From Nitrospirota bacterium (lineage in GTDB: Bacteria > Nitrospirota > Thermodesulfovibrionia > Thermodesulfovibrionales > Dissulfurispiraceae), in NCBI GenBank assembly GCA_013349595.1, contig DUZI01000290.1, positions 1 through 5,515 on the forward strand: a DNA stretch of 5,515 nt, read 5' to 3'. Shown in pieces: positions 5,380 through 5,515 of the stretch; positions within the stretch are counted from its first letter, which is position 1, and every line of letters starts with the position of its first letter. The translations under genes and the position numbers were made by a program. Below the pieces are notes generated by a model, which searched no databases, had not been told where the DNA came from, and was given only the letters and a program-made list of their open reading frames with translations.

Positions 5380-5515
5380 CTATTTTCCGAGATCCAGCGA
5401 TAAGGATAAGTCTCTTTCGTTCAGGAGCTATGTTTTGACACTTCTAATGCTTCTTTCGCTAAAGCCGCAAAACTCAACTACCACCCCAAAAAGTCTTGTG
5501 ACTTTTTGGGGACCC
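5380..5515. other. Non-coding tail downstream of kaiC, possible dispersed-repeat fragment
   Basis: No convincing gene is seen. GC is about 43% by count, above the impression given by the genes. It holds two similar pieces, TCTCTTTCGTTCAG (5411-5424) and TTCTTTCGCTAAAG (5451-5464), and ends in a perfect hairpin. A + strand frame from the ATG at 5447 stays open to the window edge for 23 codons, but it has no close Shine-Dalgarno site and reads through the hairpin, so it is not called. Sequence of this kind is often an intergenic repeat or a 3' untranslated region; this window shows only one copy. Confidence 0.4.
5484..5511. repeat. Perfect 12-bp inverted repeat with TTGT loop (candidate terminator or repeat end)
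   Basis: The arm at 5484-5495 (CCCCAAAAAGTC) is exactly complementary to the arm at 5500-5511 (GACTTTTTGGGG), leaving a four-base loop TTGT at 5496-5499. It lies 104 bases after the kaiC stop. It could end the operon transcript, but the bases that follow (ACCC) are not a U-tract, so a standard rho-independent terminator is not shown. An mRNA-stabilising 3' hairpin or the end of a palindromic repeat element fits equally well. Confidence 0.75.

Noticed and set aside
5435..5463. TTGACA followed 17 bases later by GCTAAA, a possible promoter for a gene to the right
   Set aside because: The -10 match is weak and no downstream gene is visible, so it cannot be supported.
5447..5515. Short + strand frame open to the window edge, starting MLLSLKPQNS
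   Set aside because: It lacks a well-spaced Shine-Dalgarno site, reads through the hairpin and resembles non-coding sequence; it cannot be judged without the right flank.

Overview
The window reads entirely on the + strand as one tightly packed gene string from an AT-rich bacterium: the 3' end of a molybdenum formate dehydrogenase catalytic subunit, a stand-alone cyclic-nucleotide-binding-type domain protein, a membrane MASE3-PAS-PAS sensor, kaiB and kaiC. The formate dehydrogenase, the lysine-rich proteins, the dominance of AGA/AGG arginine codons and the MASE3/Cys-rich PAS architecture suggest an anaerobic, perhaps thermophilic, bacterium of the Nitrospirota (Thermodesulfovibrio-like) or Desulfobacterota type. 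It is not a cyanobacterium. The phylum assignment is inference only.

Layout: 1-1068 is the C-terminal part of the formate dehydrogenase alpha subunit, open at the left edge. 1086-1541 is a 151-aa cNMP-binding-fold protein without a DNA-binding domain. 1562-3541 is a 659-aa membrane sensor. 3554-3847 is kaiB and 3862-5379 is kaiC. Gaps between genes are 12 to 20 bases, with no visible promoter or terminator between them, so co-transcription is likely. The last 136 bases (5380-5515) hold no recognised gene. They are somewhat richer in GC than the genes and end in a perfect 12-bp inverted repeat.

The main point of interest is a Kai oscillator or timer module outside cyanobacteria with a candidate for the missing KaiA. 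The sensor has no histidine kinase, GGDEF or other usual output. After its coiled coil it ends in a roughly 100-residue helical domain that resembles the KaiA C-terminal / RsbU N-terminal superfamily. KaiB keeps the family's core and fold-switch residues. KaiC keeps both ATPase domains, both catalytic Glu pairs and the Ser-Thr phosphorylation pair. A plausible model (inference) is that the membrane sensor reads a redox, ligand or membrane signal through MASE3 and two PAS domains, and sets KaiC phosphorylation through its KaiA-like tail, with KaiB opposing. The cNMP-type protein may add a second input, and the module is tied transcriptionally to formate oxidation.
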